A stretch of 64,000 nt of DNA from Myxococcus qinghaiensis (GCF_024198215.1 NZ_JAKCFA010000026.1:62001-126000); one strand, 5' to 3'; shown: positions 1 through 13,027, numbered from the stretch's first letter. Translations and numbers: made by a program. Notes: generated by a model not told the origin, from the letters alone.

Positions 1-179
1 CGTGCCTCGGTGCGGGCGAACCGGATGGGCCCCGACGGCGTCGAGCCCAGGCCGGAGACGGGAATCTCGAGCTGGAACGCGGTGATGAGGTGGAGGGTGC
101 GCGCGGCAATCAGCGCGGCCACCAGGATGAAGGCACAGCTCACCAGCCAGAAGTGCTTCTGGAGCAGAGTTCTCATCAT
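1..179 (-). CDS. GspC-like type II secretion protein, N-terminal fragment
   Basis: The reading frame begins at an ATG ending at 179 (or the next ATG at 176) and runs off the left edge, giving about 59 residues. It starts with a short basic/aromatic segment (MMRTLLQKHFW), then one hydrophobic helix (about residues 11-31), then a small-residue-rich stretch. This matches the start of GspC inner-membrane proteins: a cytoplasmic tip, a single transmembrane anchor, then the periplasmic homology region that contacts the secretin. The diagnostic HR and PDZ parts lie outside the window, so the family call rests on the N-terminus only. It is divergent from the zinc-ribbon gene at 396. Confidence 0.45.
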   Translation of the reverse strand, partial: MMRTLLQKHFWLVSCAFILVAALIAARTLHLITAFQLEIPVSGLGSTPSGPIRFARTEA

Positions 180-395
180 GGCGACGGGCATGAGCAAGCA
201 CGGGGCCAGGGAAAGCCACACACCGGGCCTCATTCGGAGGACACCGCATCTCCGAGCGAAAGCAACACACGGCGAGTGCTCGCGGGATTGTCTGGACTGT
301 CACGGGGCGGCTGTATGTCCGAGACAAGCTGTCACGATGGACGCTGCTGTCCCCGCTGGGGTATTCAGCCGCCCCTTCACTTCGCGGAGCCGTGC

Positions 396-1241
396 ATGTT
401 CATCATCTCTGGCAGTACGCCGAAACAGCAGGAACTCGGCGAGCAGCGCGCGCCCTGCCCCGACTGCCACCAGGAGACGGCCCAGCGGCTCCAGCGTCAC
501 TACCGGGTGATTCACGTCTTCTGGTTCCCGCTCTTCTCGTTGGGAACGAAGTACGCGCGGGTCTGCGGGCGCTGCAACCTGCGCTCGGAGGTGCCGGAGC
601 AACAGGTCGGCCCGGTGCCGGTGGCGCCGCTGCTGCACCGCATGGGCGGTCTGTTCCCGCTGGCCGCGCTGACGTTCTGCTGCGTGGGCTTCCCGCTGGT
701 CAGCGCGGTGGGCGCCTTCGTCTCGGGTGATTCGGGGAGCCCCGCCCAGGAGCAGCAAGCGGGCAGGCAAGGCTTCGACCAGCGCTTCGAGGCCCAGGCC
801 GAGGACGTGGCCGTGGCGACGACGGTTCAGTCGAAGCTCGAAGCGCTGGGCCACCGGTCGATGGAAGTCTCCGCCAGCTCCGCCTCCGTGAAGGAGCACG
901 TCATCCGCGTCATCACCGCGCAGTCGCCCCGCCTCAAGAAGGTGAGCGACGGAGACCGCATCCGGCTGCTGGAGCTGATGGAGGCGGAAGCGGACAAGGG
1001 CTTCGTCAACGACGAGGTCTTCCTGGGCCTCCGGGGCAGGCTGCTGTGGGGCGGGTATTCCCACCGCGCCCCCGGTGGAACGTGGCAACGCGTCGTGGAC
1101 GGCACCACGGCGAGCCCCATGGTGGATGCCTTCGAGGCGCTCCTCGCGCGCGAGGCCGCGCTGCCTCCCTCCGCGCCGGATGCGGTTCCCACGCCCGAGC
1201 CGACCGCCGCGCCCGCGGTGGCGGACGACACGGCGCGGTGA
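396..1241 (+). CDS. Zinc-ribbon membrane protein
   Basis: This 281-residue protein begins with a zinc ribbon built from two CxxC knuckles (C21/C24 and C57/C60), the arrangement of the zinc_ribbon_15 family. A hydrophobic segment at about residues 83-110 probably crosses the membrane. The remaining polar region has no fold I recognise and ends in an Ala/Pro-rich tail. The start at 396 places the knuckle at the usual distance from the N-terminus; the frame stays open further upstream, but that extension looks non-coding. Function is unknown. A convergent hairpin follows the stop codon. Confidence 0.75.
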   Translation: MFIISGSTPKQQELGEQRAPCPDCHQETAQRLQRHYRVIHVFWFPLFSLGTKYARVCGRCNLRSEVPEQQVGPVPVAPLLHRMGGLFPLAALTFCCVGFPLVSAVGAFVSGDSGSPAQEQQAGRQGFDQRFEAQAEDVAVATTVQSKLEALGHRSMEVSASSASVKEHVIRVITAQSPRLKKVSDGDRIRLLELMEAEADKGFVNDEVFLGLRGRLLWGGYSHRAPGGTWQRVVDGTTASPMVDAFEALLAREAALPPSAPDAVPTPEPTAAPAVADDTAR

Positions 1242-1284
1242 GCCCCATGCCCCCGGTGCTCATGGCCCGGGGTACTTCACGCGG

Positions 1285-2148
1285 TCAGCGCGCCTGACGG
1301 ACTTCCGAAGCGGGCGGCTCCAGCGTGTCGAGGAACGCGAAGATGCGGCGGGCACACCCCTCCGGGTCCTCCAGCGGGAAGAGGTGGCCGCCGGGGAACT
1401 CCTCGAGCCGGGCCCCCGGAACGACCTTCCGAGCGCGCGCGAAGGCCGAAGCCGCGAGCGTGCGCGTGTCACGCCCCCGCACGATGAGGGTGGGCACCGA
1501 GATGGAGCGCAGCGAGCTCCACAGGCCCTCGGGCGTCGTCTCGAAGACGCGGGCCTCCCAGGCACGAGGGATGGTGAGCTTGAAGCCACCTTCCGCCGCC
1601 TCCGTGAGCCCATACGTGACGTAGTCCTGGAAGCAGTCCGGGTCGAAGCTCTGGAACAGGGGCTTCTTGCGATAGCTCGCGGCGGCCTCCTCGCGCGAGT
1701 TCCAGTGCTCCCTCCGGCGGCGCGCCAGGCTCGCGGGGGGCACCCGACTGCGCTGGCCCAGCAGCGTCAGGGTGTCGAGCACCAGCTTGCGCATCCCCGA
1801 GAACAACACGGGGTCCAACGTGACGATGGCGCGGAAGAGGCCCGGCTCCTTCACGGATGCCAGCAGCGTCGCCACGCCGCCCATGCTGTGACCCACGCCG
1901 ATGACGTCCTTCAGCCCGGCGGCGCGAAGGGCCTGTGCCAGTTCGTCCGCCATGTCGTTCCAGGTCCGCATGGCCAGCGGGTCCGAGCCCGGCACGAGGC
2001 AACGGCTCCGCACGGAGACGACGTGGTAGCGCGTCTTCAAGCGCTCGATGAGCTTGCGGTAGGTGCCCGGGGGGAAGCCGTTGGCGTGCGCCAGGTGCAG
2101 CACGGGGCCGGTGCCGCCCCAGTCATCGAGTTGAAGGGCCTCGCTCAT
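1285..2148 (-). CDS. Alpha/beta hydrolase
   Basis: This 287-residue protein has an alpha/beta-hydrolase fold. The oxyanion-hole region is HANGFPPGTY near the N-terminus, the nucleophile elbow is GHSMGG, a late Asp lies in RGRDTRT and the catalytic His in GGHLFPLE. Together these form a complete Ser-Asp-His triad. The insert between the elbow and the late Asp would form a lid. The substrate cannot be told from sequence. The start at 2148 is chosen because the family normally begins just before this segment; the 48-residue upstream extension in frame looks non-coding. It lies downstream of the tgt/MnmC-like pair but 223 bases away, so is probably transcribed separately. Confidence 0.85.
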   Translation of the reverse strand: MSEALQLDDWGGTGPVLHLAHANGFPPGTYRKLIERLKTRYHVVSVRSRCLVPGSDPLAMRTWNDMADELAQALRAAGLKDVIGVGHSMGGVATLLASVKEPGLFRAIVTLDPVLFSGMRKLVLDTLTLLGQRSRVPPASLARRRREHWNSREEAAASYRKKPLFQSFDPDCFQDYVTYGLTEAAEGGFKLTIPRAWEARVFETTPEGLWSSLRSISVPTLIVRGRDTRTLAASAFARARKVVPGARLEEFPGGHLFPLEDPEGCARRIFAFLDTLEPPASEVRQAR

Positions 2149-2371
2149 GGCCCTGTCGGGATACCGCGAACCGCGCCCGCTGTCTCGCGCCTCGGACGCG
2201 TGGACCGGGTGCAAGGCACTCGCGCGGCAGGGGCCGCCAGCCGTCCCTGGCGGCCGGAGGCTCCCGCCACCACTTCGCCCAAGTCGTCCCATGGGGGCGC
2301 GCGCTCACTCGCACATCCATTCCCTTGCATGAGGAGGAATCAAGCGCCCAATCCATCACATGTGGCTGGCT

Positions 2372-6194
<3,823 letters not shown>

Positions 6195-6219
6195 GCTGGA
6201 ACGCGCCCTCCCGCGCCGC

Positions 6220-6669
6220 TCAGCCCGTCGGGTTGAGCGCGCGGAAGCGGGCCGTCAAATCCTGGGACATCTGGGCCACGGTGGTGCCCTCCAGGCTCTG
6301 CTTCAGCGCGGCCTCCGCGCGGCCGAAGACACCTTCCAGATACTCCGCCACGCAGGGGCCAATGGTGCAGTCCGGAGCGGGCCCCACCGGGTGCCGGCCG
6401 AACAGCTCCGCGCCCTCCTCCACCGCCTCGTAGATGTCCCGCAGGGTGATGTCCTCGGGGCGCCGGGCCAGCGTCACCCCGCCGCGAGCGCCCCGCTTCG
6501 TCTCCACCAGCCCCGCACGCGCCAGGTCGCCCAACAGCCGCCGCACCACGACGGGGTTCGTCTGGATGCTGCGCGCCATCGCCTCGGACGTCAGCGGTCC
6601 AGCCGCGTCACCCGCGCACTTCGCGAGCATCGCGAGGATGTGCGCCGCCATGGTGAATCGGCTGTTCAC
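6220..6669 (-). CDS. Rrf2 family transcriptional regulator
   Basis: This 149-residue protein has the Rrf2 winged helix: the N-terminus NSRFTMAAHILAML, recognition region TNPVVVRRLLGDLARAGLV and wing RGARGGVTLAR. Three cysteines are present (C18, C101, C106). IscR and NsrR use three clustered cysteines to hold an Fe-S cluster; here only two are clustered and they are spaced C-x4-C, so cluster binding is doubtful. The start is GTG at 6669, preceded by GGAGG. Upstream, alternating ACCT/AGGT half-sites at 6693-6708 may be its operator. It converges with the ABC-F gene. Confidence 0.85.
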   Translation of the reverse strand: MNSRFTMAAHILAMLAKCAGDAAGPLTSEAMARSIQTNPVVVRRLLGDLARAGLVETKRGARGGVTLARRPEDITLRDIYEAVEEGAELFGRHPVGPAPDCTIGPCVAEYLEGVFGRAEAALKQSLEGTTVAQMSQDLTARFRALNPTG

Positions 6670-6692
6670 TCGCCCTCCGGGCTGGAATGGAG

Positions 6693-6708
6693 ACCTCGAA
6701 GGTTACCT
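6693..6708. promoter_or_regulatory. Possible Rrf2 operator (ACCT/AGGT half-sites)
   Basis: Three alternating half-sites (ACCT-CGA-AGGT-T-ACCT) lie about 25 bases upstream of the Rrf2 GTG start. Rrf2 proteins often autoregulate from short palindromes in this position. The repeat is short, so this is only a candidate. Confidence 0.25.
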
Positions 6709-6867
6709 ATCGTCCGCCCCGACGGCATGCAACCCGGCATTCCCCGACTGCCGGGCTGCTTGTCCGCTGGGAGCCCCGGGACTCAGGGATTCACGAGTCC
6801 AAAGGTACCCGAGGGCGTCAGGCACCAGGGATTCGGAAGCAACCTGACGGCGTCGAGCCGCGCGGCC

Positions 6868-7941
6868 TCAGCGATGGGTGCTCCGCCGCAGGAAGAAGAC
6901 ACCCAGGCCCAGGCCCGCGGCCCACTTCGCGGCGGCGGCCAGCGGCGTCTGCCGCAGCTTCGGGGGCGCGCCGGAGGTGAGGCTCGCGCCCGTCTCCGGG
7001 TCCACCGCGGGCCGGAAGCCCCGTGAACCAGGGATGTCCGCCCCGCCCTGCTCCAGCTCCGTCTTGGTGGCCAGCACCGCCTTGCCCTGCCCCGGCACGT
7101 GTTGTCCCGGCGCCTTTCCCTCGGGCGAGCGCTGCTCCAGGATGGAGTTGATCTCCGCGCCCAGCAGCACCACCTGCGAGGACAGCCACATCCACAAGAG
7201 GAGCACGATGACGCCGCCGATGGCGCCGTAGTTCACGTCGTACTTGCCGAAGTTGGCCACGTACTTGGAGAAGGCCCACGACGCCGCCACCCAGATGAGG
7301 ACCCCCACCACGGAGCCCGGGGTGATGAAGCGGAACTTCTGCTTCGCGTTGGGCAGGACGTAATAGAGCACCGCCCACAGGAACATCATCAGCAGGCCCG
7401 CCACGGGCAGGCGCAGCCACAGCGCCACCGTGGACATGGGGCCCGGCAGCTTGGTGGCCAGCGCGGGCGTGGCCACGGCCGCCAGCGCCGCGAAGATGGC
7501 CACCACCGCGGCCACCAGTGTCGTCGCCACCGCGATGAGCCGAAGCTTCCAGACCGGGCGCGTTTCCTCGACGCCGTAGGCCGTGTTCAGCGCGGTCATC
7601 AACGCGACGATGCCCCCGGAGGCCGCCCAGATGGCGCCCACGCCACCTACCGTCAGGAGCCCCACCGGGTTGCTGTCCGCCAGCGCCTGGATGCGCTCCC
7701 CCAGGATGGTCGTCACCTCCTTGGGGGCCACCTTGCCCAGTTCCTGGATGAGCACCTGGGCCTGGTTCGGGTCGATGAGGACGCCCGCCAGCGACACGAG
7801 GAACAGGAGGAAGGGGAACAACGCCAGGATGGCGCGGAACGTCAAAGCCCCGGCGACGTCGCCGACATCATCGCGTTTCCACTCATCCTTCAGGAGCTTG
7901 AAGAACTCCCACCACCCCATGCCCTTGCCTGGCAAGACCAT
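6868..7941 (-). CDS. YihY/BrkB family membrane protein
   Basis: This 357-residue integral membrane protein belongs to the YihY/UPF0761 (formerly BrkB) family. The family signature is clear: WWEFFKLLKDEWKRDDVG followed by a first hydrophobic segment with ALTFRAILALFPFLLFLVS, and later GSVVGVLIWVAASWAFSKYV and YGAIGGVIVLLLWMW. About six transmembrane segments are expected. The C-terminal 80 residues are polar. The molecular role of the family is not settled; it was once mislabelled ribonuclease BN. The ATG at 7941 follows GGGGACGAG and fits the family N-terminus better than the longer open frame. It is divergent from the PEGA operon. Confidence 0.9.
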   Translation of the reverse strand: MVLPGKGMGWWEFFKLLKDEWKRDDVGDVAGALTFRAILALFPFLLFLVSLAGVLIDPNQAQVLIQELGKVAPKEVTTILGERIQALADSNPVGLLTVGGVGAIWAASGGIVALMTALNTAYGVEETRPVWKLRLIAVATTLVAAVVAIFAALAAVATPALATKLPGPMSTVALWLRLPVAGLLMMFLWAVLYYVLPNAKQKFRFITPGSVVGVLIWVAASWAFSKYVANFGKYDVNYGAIGGVIVLLLWMWLSSQVVLLGAEINSILEQRSPEGKAPGQHVPGQGKAVLATKTELEQGGADIPGSRGFRPAVDPETGASLTSGAPPKLRQTPLAAAAKWAAGLGLGVFFLRRSTHR

Positions 7942-8151
7942 CTCGTCCCCTCGCACATGTATGCCCCAGGGAAGATGGCCATGCGGACCCTTGGTGGCGC
8001 CCCTGCCCGGACGGGCAGCCTCCCTGGCTGCTGCACCCTCAGGGAGCCGGCTTCCTGAAAAACATTTCATCCGCTAAAAAACACCCGGCGCCCGTTTCCC
8101 GCCCTATCCGGGCACACGGGACTCACCGCCTCAGCCCGCCCCGAGGACGCA

Positions 8152-9711
8152 ATGTTCGTCGCCTCTCTCCTGAGTGTCAGCCTGGCGCTGGTCGCCAGCG
8201 CGACACCCGGCGCCGCCCCCGAAGCCCGCGCCGAGGCCCCGGCCCACACCCTCTGGCTCGTCCAGCCCATGTACCCAGGGCAGGACGCCCTGGTGAAGCG
8301 GACCGAGGACGGCATCGCCACCCTGCTGCCAGGGGACGTGAAGCCCCAGCAGGTGGTGGGCGTGGGCGCCCTGGCCGGACATCTCCAGGGCAAGGAGGGC
8401 GACCTGAGCTGCCTGGCGGGTGGCGCCCGGTGCCGGGAGCCCCTGGGGACCTATCTGGCGTCGCTGGGCCTGGAGCGCGTGGTGCTGGTGCGCGTGGGCC
8501 AGGACGACGCGGGCTACCGCTTCCGCGCCGTGAGCGTGCGTTCGGAGAGCGGCGCGCGCGCGGAGGCGGAGACGAGCAACCCCGCCTTCGAGAAGGCCCT
8601 GGCGGGCGTGCTGGTGAAGTTCCTGTCCCTCAACGCGCTGGTGGAGGCGGTGTCCGAGCCCGCCGGCGCCACGGTGTTCATCGACGGGGTGAAGATGGGC
8701 GTCACGCCCTACGCCACGGAGGTGCTGCCCGGCGAGCACACGTTCCGCTTCGAGTTGGCCTCGCACCTGCCGAAGGAGGAGACGCGCGTGGTGGGCTCGC
8801 GCGAGCAGGTGAAGCTGCGGCCGGCCCTGGAGAAGGTGCCCGCGCGCCTGGTGGTGAAGGCTCTGCCGGAGGGCACCGAGATTTCCGTGGACGGCAAGGT
8901 GGTGGGCAAGGACGCGGTGGACCAGGGCATCCAGCCCGGCTCGCGCACCCTGCGTCTGGCGCGTGAAGGCTATGAGCCGCACGAGGTCCAGGCGGACATC
9001 GCCCCGGGCGCGACGTACACGCTGGAGCAGGAGCTGAAGCCCACGTCGATGCAGGCCTTCAAGCTGGCCATGAAGCGGCGGCAGGAGGCCACCATGGCGC
9101 GGCAGAGCTACCTGGAGGCGGCCTACGAGTTCACCAGCCTCACGTCCGACACGCTCACCGCGCAGCCGGTGAAGACGGAGGGCGGGCTGAGCGACGTGCG
9201 TGGCAACGGCGTGCGCGCGCCGGGCTCGCGCAAGCTACGGGGGCTGGGGCTGGAGTACGGCCGGTATGGCCAGTACTTCGGCGTCATGCTGGTGGGCGCC
9301 ACCTGGTACTCCACCGGCGACGTGTGGACCATGGGCGTCAACGTGCCGCAGGACGTGCAGAACCCGAACGTGGCCGGGCTCACGCAGGTCAGCGCCAAGG
9401 TCCAGATGCTGTCGCTGCGCGCGCTGCAGCCGCAGCTTCGCTACGTGCTGGGGCCGGTGTCCTTCGCGATTCAAGCGGGGCTCGACGTGAGAGGCGCGCT
9501 GGCGAAGGAGGAGGACGACGGCTCCGGCAACTCGCCCCGCTTCGAGGACGGCCTCTATGCGCTGGACCTGCACGCGTCCGGACAGGCCTCCGCGCGCATC
9601 TTCGTCTACGAGGGGCTGTACGCCTCCGTCGCGTACCAGCGGGGCTTCTCGCTGCTGAGCAAGATCGCCGGGACGAGCAACTTCCGTGGAGGGGTGGGTT
9701 ATGCGTTCTGA
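8152..9711 (+). CDS. PEGA-domain protein with C-terminal beta-barrel-like region
   Basis: This 519-residue protein starts with a signal peptide (MFVASLLSVSLALVASA). Residues about 30-155 form an unassigned domain with two cysteines. Two PEGA domains follow (about 162-225 with FIDGVKMGVTPY, and 230-296 with ISVDGKVVGKD and REGYEPHEV). The last 220 residues alternate hydrophobic and polar residues and end in GGVGYAF*, the terminal-Phe pattern of outer-membrane beta-barrels, so it is probably anchored in or assembled at the outer membrane. It overlaps the next gene by 11 bases, and a kinase gene follows, suggesting an envelope-signalling operon. Start: ATG with GAGG five bases upstream. Confidence 0.75.
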   Translation: MFVASLLSVSLALVASATPGAAPEARAEAPAHTLWLVQPMYPGQDALVKRTEDGIATLLPGDVKPQQVVGVGALAGHLQGKEGDLSCLAGGARCREPLGTYLASLGLERVVLVRVGQDDAGYRFRAVSVRSESGARAEAETSNPAFEKALAGVLVKFLSLNALVEAVSEPAGATVFIDGVKMGVTPYATEVLPGEHTFRFELASHLPKEETRVVGSREQVKLRPALEKVPARLVVKALPEGTEISVDGKVVGKDAVDQGIQPGSRTLRLAREGYEPHEVQADIAPGATYTLEQELKPTSMQAFKLAMKRRQEATMARQSYLEAAYEFTSLTSDTLTAQPVKTEGGLSDVRGNGVRAPGSRKLRGLGLEYGRYGQYFGVMLVGATWYSTGDVWTMGVNVPQDVQNPNVAGLTQVSAKVQMLSLRALQPQLRYVLGPVSFAIQAGLDVRGALAKEEDDGSGNSPRFEDGLYALDLHASGQASARIFVYEGLYASVAYQRGFSLLSKIAGTSNFRGGVGYAF

Positions 9712-10696
9712 GTCGCGCCGACTGCTGCTGACGTGTGCGCTGCTGGTGTGTGGCGCGGCCGGGGCGGAGCCGCTCGTGGGGCCCTCCGTGGGCAACGCCG
9801 ACGCGCTCGTCGCCGAGGGCACGAAGCTCTACAACAAGCGCAAGTACGCGGACGCCTCGCGCGTGTTCCTCCAGGCCACGCGGGCGAACGCGGCGCTGCT
9901 GCCGGCCTACCTGGGCCTGGGGCGCGCGCGCATGGGCGCCAAGGAGACGGCGGGCGCGTGCGCCGCGTATCGCGCCTGGCTGAAGAGCGCGCCGGACATC
10001 CAGGAGCGCCCCAAGGCGAAGGGCGAGCTGGACCTGTGCGAGCGTCAGCTCAAGGCCCTGCGCAAGAAGAAGAAGAACCAGGTGCCCGCTGACCTGACGG
10101 CGCGGCACGTGGAGCTGAAGTCCGACTTCTTCGAGGCGCTGGAGGCCGGCACGCTCCTGGGCTCGGGAAGCGCGGGCGAGAAGCTGCGCACCCTGGTGAC
10201 GGAGGGCTACCTGGGCACGGACCTGGCGGAGATGGGCACGCGATTGAGCACCGCGAGCCGCGCCGCCGCCGAGGACGTGCACCAGCGCGCGCTGAAGGGC
10301 GAGGCGCTGGAGACGGAGCGGCTGCGCGCCGGACACGAGCTGTTGGGCCTGGCGAAGGACACCGGAGAGGCCGCGCCCCAGGCCCCCGCGCAGGGCCTGT
10401 TCCTGGACGGGCTGGCCGCGCTGCAGGGCGGAGACTCCAAGGGCGCGGAGGGGCTGTTCGCCAAGGCGGCCACGGCGGCGCCCGGAGTGACGGAGTACCG
10501 GGTGTGGCGCGCGGCGGCGCTCCAGCGGGCCGGTGACTTGCGCGGTGCCCTGTCGGTGATGGAGGCGGAGCTGCCGGAGGACCCGCGCACGGACCTGCTG
10601 CGCGCGGCGGTGGCGCAGCGCACGTCGAAGGAGGACGGCGCGCGCGAGCTGGAGCGCCTGCTCTTCCAGCGCTACGCCGCACCCCCGTCACGCTGA
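9701..10696 (+). CDS. TPR-containing exported protein
   Basis: This 331-residue protein begins MRSESRRLLLTCALLVCGAAG, a signal peptide probably cleaved by signal peptidase I. A TPR-like region starts at about residue 35 (EGTKLYNKRKYADASRVFLQ, then a second helical hairpin with YLGLGRARMGAKE). A Lys-rich segment KALRKKKKNQ lies at about 118-127, and further helical repeats continue to the end. TPR proteins serve as scaffolds, so it may bridge the PEGA protein and the kinase. The ATG at 9701 lies inside the end of the preceding gene and follows GGAGGGG, so the two are translationally coupled. Confidence 0.75.
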   Translation: MRSESRRLLLTCALLVCGAAGAEPLVGPSVGNADALVAEGTKLYNKRKYADASRVFLQATRANAALLPAYLGLGRARMGAKETAGACAAYRAWLKSAPDIQERPKAKGELDLCERQLKALRKKKKNQVPADLTARHVELKSDFFEALEAGTLLGSGSAGEKLRTLVTEGYLGTDLAEMGTRLSTASRAAAEDVHQRALKGEALETERLRAGHELLGLAKDTGEAAPQAPAQGLFLDGLAALQGGDSKGAEGLFAKAATAAPGVTEYRVWRAAALQRAGDLRGALSVMEAELPEDPRTDLLRAAVAQRTSKEDGARELERLLFQRYAAPPSR

Positions 10697-10730
10697 CGTC
10701 GCCCCCACCTCACGGTCAGGAAGGACTTGG

Positions 10731-12602
10731 ATGGCCCTCTTCATCTGTCAGCGGTGCGAGGCGGAGCACGACACCTGGGGCGGCGCGTGCCCGAGCTGTG
10801 GAAGCACCGAGCAGCTGAAGGTCGCCCCGCAGGTGGACCGGATGCTGGGCCGCACGGTGGCGGGCCGCTACCGCGTCATCAAGCGCCTGGGCCAGGGCGG
10901 CATGGGCTCCGTGTACCTGGCGGAGCAGGTGGGCATTGGCCAGCAGGTCGCGATGAAGTTCCTCAACAGCGGCCTGTCGTTGGACCCCGACGTCGCGCGG
11001 CGCTTCCTCAACGAGGCGAAGAGCTACGCGCGCGTGGGCCACCCCAACGCGGTGACGCTGCACGACTTCGGACAGGACGAGGAGGGCAGCCTCTACATCT
11101 CCATGGAGTACGTGGAGGGCGATGACCTCAAGCGCCTGCTGACGAACGTGGGCCGGCTGACCCTGCATGAGGCTGGGGACATCATCCTCCAGGTCGCGGA
11201 CGTGCTGGCGTACGCGCACGCGCGCGGCGTGGTGCACCGGGACTTGAAGCCGGAGAACGTCATGGTCCGGCAGGGCATGCGCGGCTGGCACGTGAAGGTG
11301 CTGGACTTCGGCATCGCCCGCATCGCCGACGGAGCCACACGGCTGACGGCGCAGGGCGCGGTGGCCGGCACGCCCCGGTACATGTCCCCCGAGCAGGCCA
11401 TGGGCCAGGACGTGGACGCGCGCGCGGACATCTACGCGGTGGGCGTGGTGCTCTTCGAGCTGCTCACCGGCGTGCAGCCGTTCGACGGGACGAGCGTCGC
11501 GGACATCATGCAGAAGCAGGTGCACCAGCCCGTCCCCCGGCTGGTGGACGTGGTGGCGGACCTGGACATGCCCGCGCTCGACGCGGTCATCCAGAAGGCC
11601 ACCGCGAAGAAGCGCGTCGAGCGCTATACGACGATGGAGGCGTTCGCCGCGGACCTGAGCAACGCGCTGCCCACCATGTCCGGCCGGCCCGCCATCAGCG
11701 GCGTCAGCCCCGTGGTGAAGCCGGGTGCGCCGGAGACGACCTCGCCGGGCACCATGCTCTACGGCGACGGCACCGAGGCCACGATGCTGCGCGGCGCCGC
11801 GGTGCCCACGCCGCCCATCGACCCGGGCTTCTACAACACCGGCCGCGTGGCCCCCATCCCCCTGACGCAGCCCGCGCCGGGCATGCCCGAGCTTCCTCAG
11901 CGCCCCGCCGCGAGGGACGGCTTCGACAAGACGGCGCACGCGGCCTCGCCCTATGCACCGCCCCCGAGCGGGCGCTCCGGCTGGGTGCTGGCCCTGAGCG
12001 TCGCGGGCGCGCTGCTCGCCGGCGGGTTCGGCGTGATTGCCCTGCGCGGTCCTCCTCCGGGTGACGGCCACGGACCTCCGGGCGCCTACGGCGCGGGGGA
12101 CATGGGGCATCCGCCTCCGCATCCTCCGCCGCATGGCCCGCCGCCGCGCCCCCCTCCCCCGCGTGGCCCTCCGCCGCTCGAAGAGGCCCCTCCTCCGCCC
12201 CCGGAGCAGACCGCCGGGGAGAACGCGCCGGCGCCCACCGAGGGCACGGCCGCGGCAGCGGAGGACGCGGCGCTGGAGCGGAGGAAGGAGCGCGCCCAGG
12301 ACCGGCTCATCGATATCGGCGACGACTTCAGCAACGGCGAGCTGGCCAAGGCCGCGGAGAAGTACGAGCTGGCCAGGAGCATGGGCCTGGACTCCCTGGA
12401 GCCGAAGCTCGCGGAGCTGGGCGCGAAAATCGAGGACGTGACGAAGCGACTGGCGCGCGCTCGGGCCCGCGAGGACGAGGGCAACTGCGAGGAGGCCATC
12501 AAGCTCTACCGCGCGGTGACGAAGGACTTCCCCCGCTTCGCCGACGCACAGCGTGGCATCACCCGGTGCCGCCAGATGCTCCCGCCGGACGTGTCCGAAT
12601 AG
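10731..12602 (+). CDS. Zinc-ribbon Ser/Thr protein kinase with TPR-like tail
   Basis: This 623-residue Hanks-type kinase has, in order: an N-terminal zinc ribbon (C6/C9 and C20/C23); a kinase domain at about 46-312 with glycine loop GQGGMGSV, K76 in VAMK, E95, HRD 169-171, DFG 192-194 and SPE 219-221; a linker; one transmembrane helix at about 420-440; a strongly Pro-rich stretch with PPPHGPPPRPPPP; and a TPR-like helical domain (about 500-620). All catalytic residues are present, so it should be active. The kinase faces the cytoplasm and the Pro-rich/TPR part lies across the membrane. It is the third gene of the run starting at 8152, 34 bases after the TPR gene. Confidence 0.9.
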   Translation: MALFICQRCEAEHDTWGGACPSCGSTEQLKVAPQVDRMLGRTVAGRYRVIKRLGQGGMGSVYLAEQVGIGQQVAMKFLNSGLSLDPDVARRFLNEAKSYARVGHPNAVTLHDFGQDEEGSLYISMEYVEGDDLKRLLTNVGRLTLHEAGDIILQVADVLAYAHARGVVHRDLKPENVMVRQGMRGWHVKVLDFGIARIADGATRLTAQGAVAGTPRYMSPEQAMGQDVDARADIYAVGVVLFELLTGVQPFDGTSVADIMQKQVHQPVPRLVDVVADLDMPALDAVIQKATAKKRVERYTTMEAFAADLSNALPTMSGRPAISGVSPVVKPGAPETTSPGTMLYGDGTEATMLRGAAVPTPPIDPGFYNTGRVAPIPLTQPAPGMPELPQRPAARDGFDKTAHAASPYAPPPSGRSGWVLALSVAGALLAGGFGVIALRGPPPGDGHGPPGAYGAGDMGHPPPHPPPHGPPPRPPPPRGPPPLEEAPPPPPEQTAGENAPAPTEGTAAAAEDAALERRKERAQDRLIDIGDDFSNGELAKAAEKYELARSMGLDSLEPKLAELGAKIEDVTKRLARARAREDEGNCEEAIKLYRAVTKDFPRFADAQRGITRCRQMLPPDVSE

Positions 12603-12612
12603 CAGGAGCCGC

Positions 12613-12661
12613 GTCCGCTCACGGTGGCGTGGCTCCAGGAGAGCCACGAACCGGAGCGGAC
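12613..12661. terminator. Bidirectional hairpin between convergent genes
   Basis: Nested arms GTCCGCTC/GAGCGGAC, CGGT/ACCG and CGTGGCTC/GAGCCACG surround a five-base loop, giving about 20 paired bases with few mismatches. It lies between the convergent kinase and lipoprotein genes. There is no T-tract on either side, so it would be an unconventional terminator or an mRNA 3'-end stabiliser. Confidence 0.55.
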
Positions 12662-12697
12662 CGGAGGCGCACGCGACGTCAGCGCGCGGTGCAACGA

Positions 12698-13027
12698 CTA
12701 CTCGAGGCTGCAGCCCGGGATGCAGTGACGCACGTTGATGAGCGTCTTCGTCCCGGAGATGTTCGACTGACAGGCCGCGTACTGCGTCGCCGGCTGGCCC
12801 TGAACACGCGTCGAGCCGCACTTCAGGACACAGGCCTGCACGTTCTCCACCCAATAGATGAGCGTGTCGCCGCTCCTGCAGGACGGCGGGTAACCGATGC
12901 CCTGCTCCACGCTGCTCACCGGGGCCTCCGTCTCGGGGGCGTCCGCGGTGGGCTCGCCTCCTCCGCAGGCCAGGAGGGACAAGGAGAAGCAGGCGGTCAG
13001 CGCGGCGAGGATGCGGGAAGCCTTCAT
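12698..13027 (-). CDS. Small cysteine-rich lipoprotein
   Basis: This 109-residue protein begins MKASRILAALTACFSLSLLAC, a lipoprotein signal whose lipobox LLAC would be acylated at Cys21. After an acidic/Pro spacer come the residues SSVEQGIGYP; an EQG motif shortly after the lipid anchor is common in myxobacterial lipoproteins. The mature part has six further cysteines, probably three disulphides. I do not recognise a functional family. The ATG at 13027 is chosen for the signal peptide; the longer frame upstream is not credible. It is alone on its strand, with 150 bases of upstream DNA. Confidence 0.75.
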   Translation of the reverse strand: MKASRILAALTACFSLSLLACGGGEPTADAPETEAPVSSVEQGIGYPPSCRSGDTLIYWVENVQACVLKCGSTRVQGQPATQYAACQSNISGTKTLINVRHCIPGCSLE

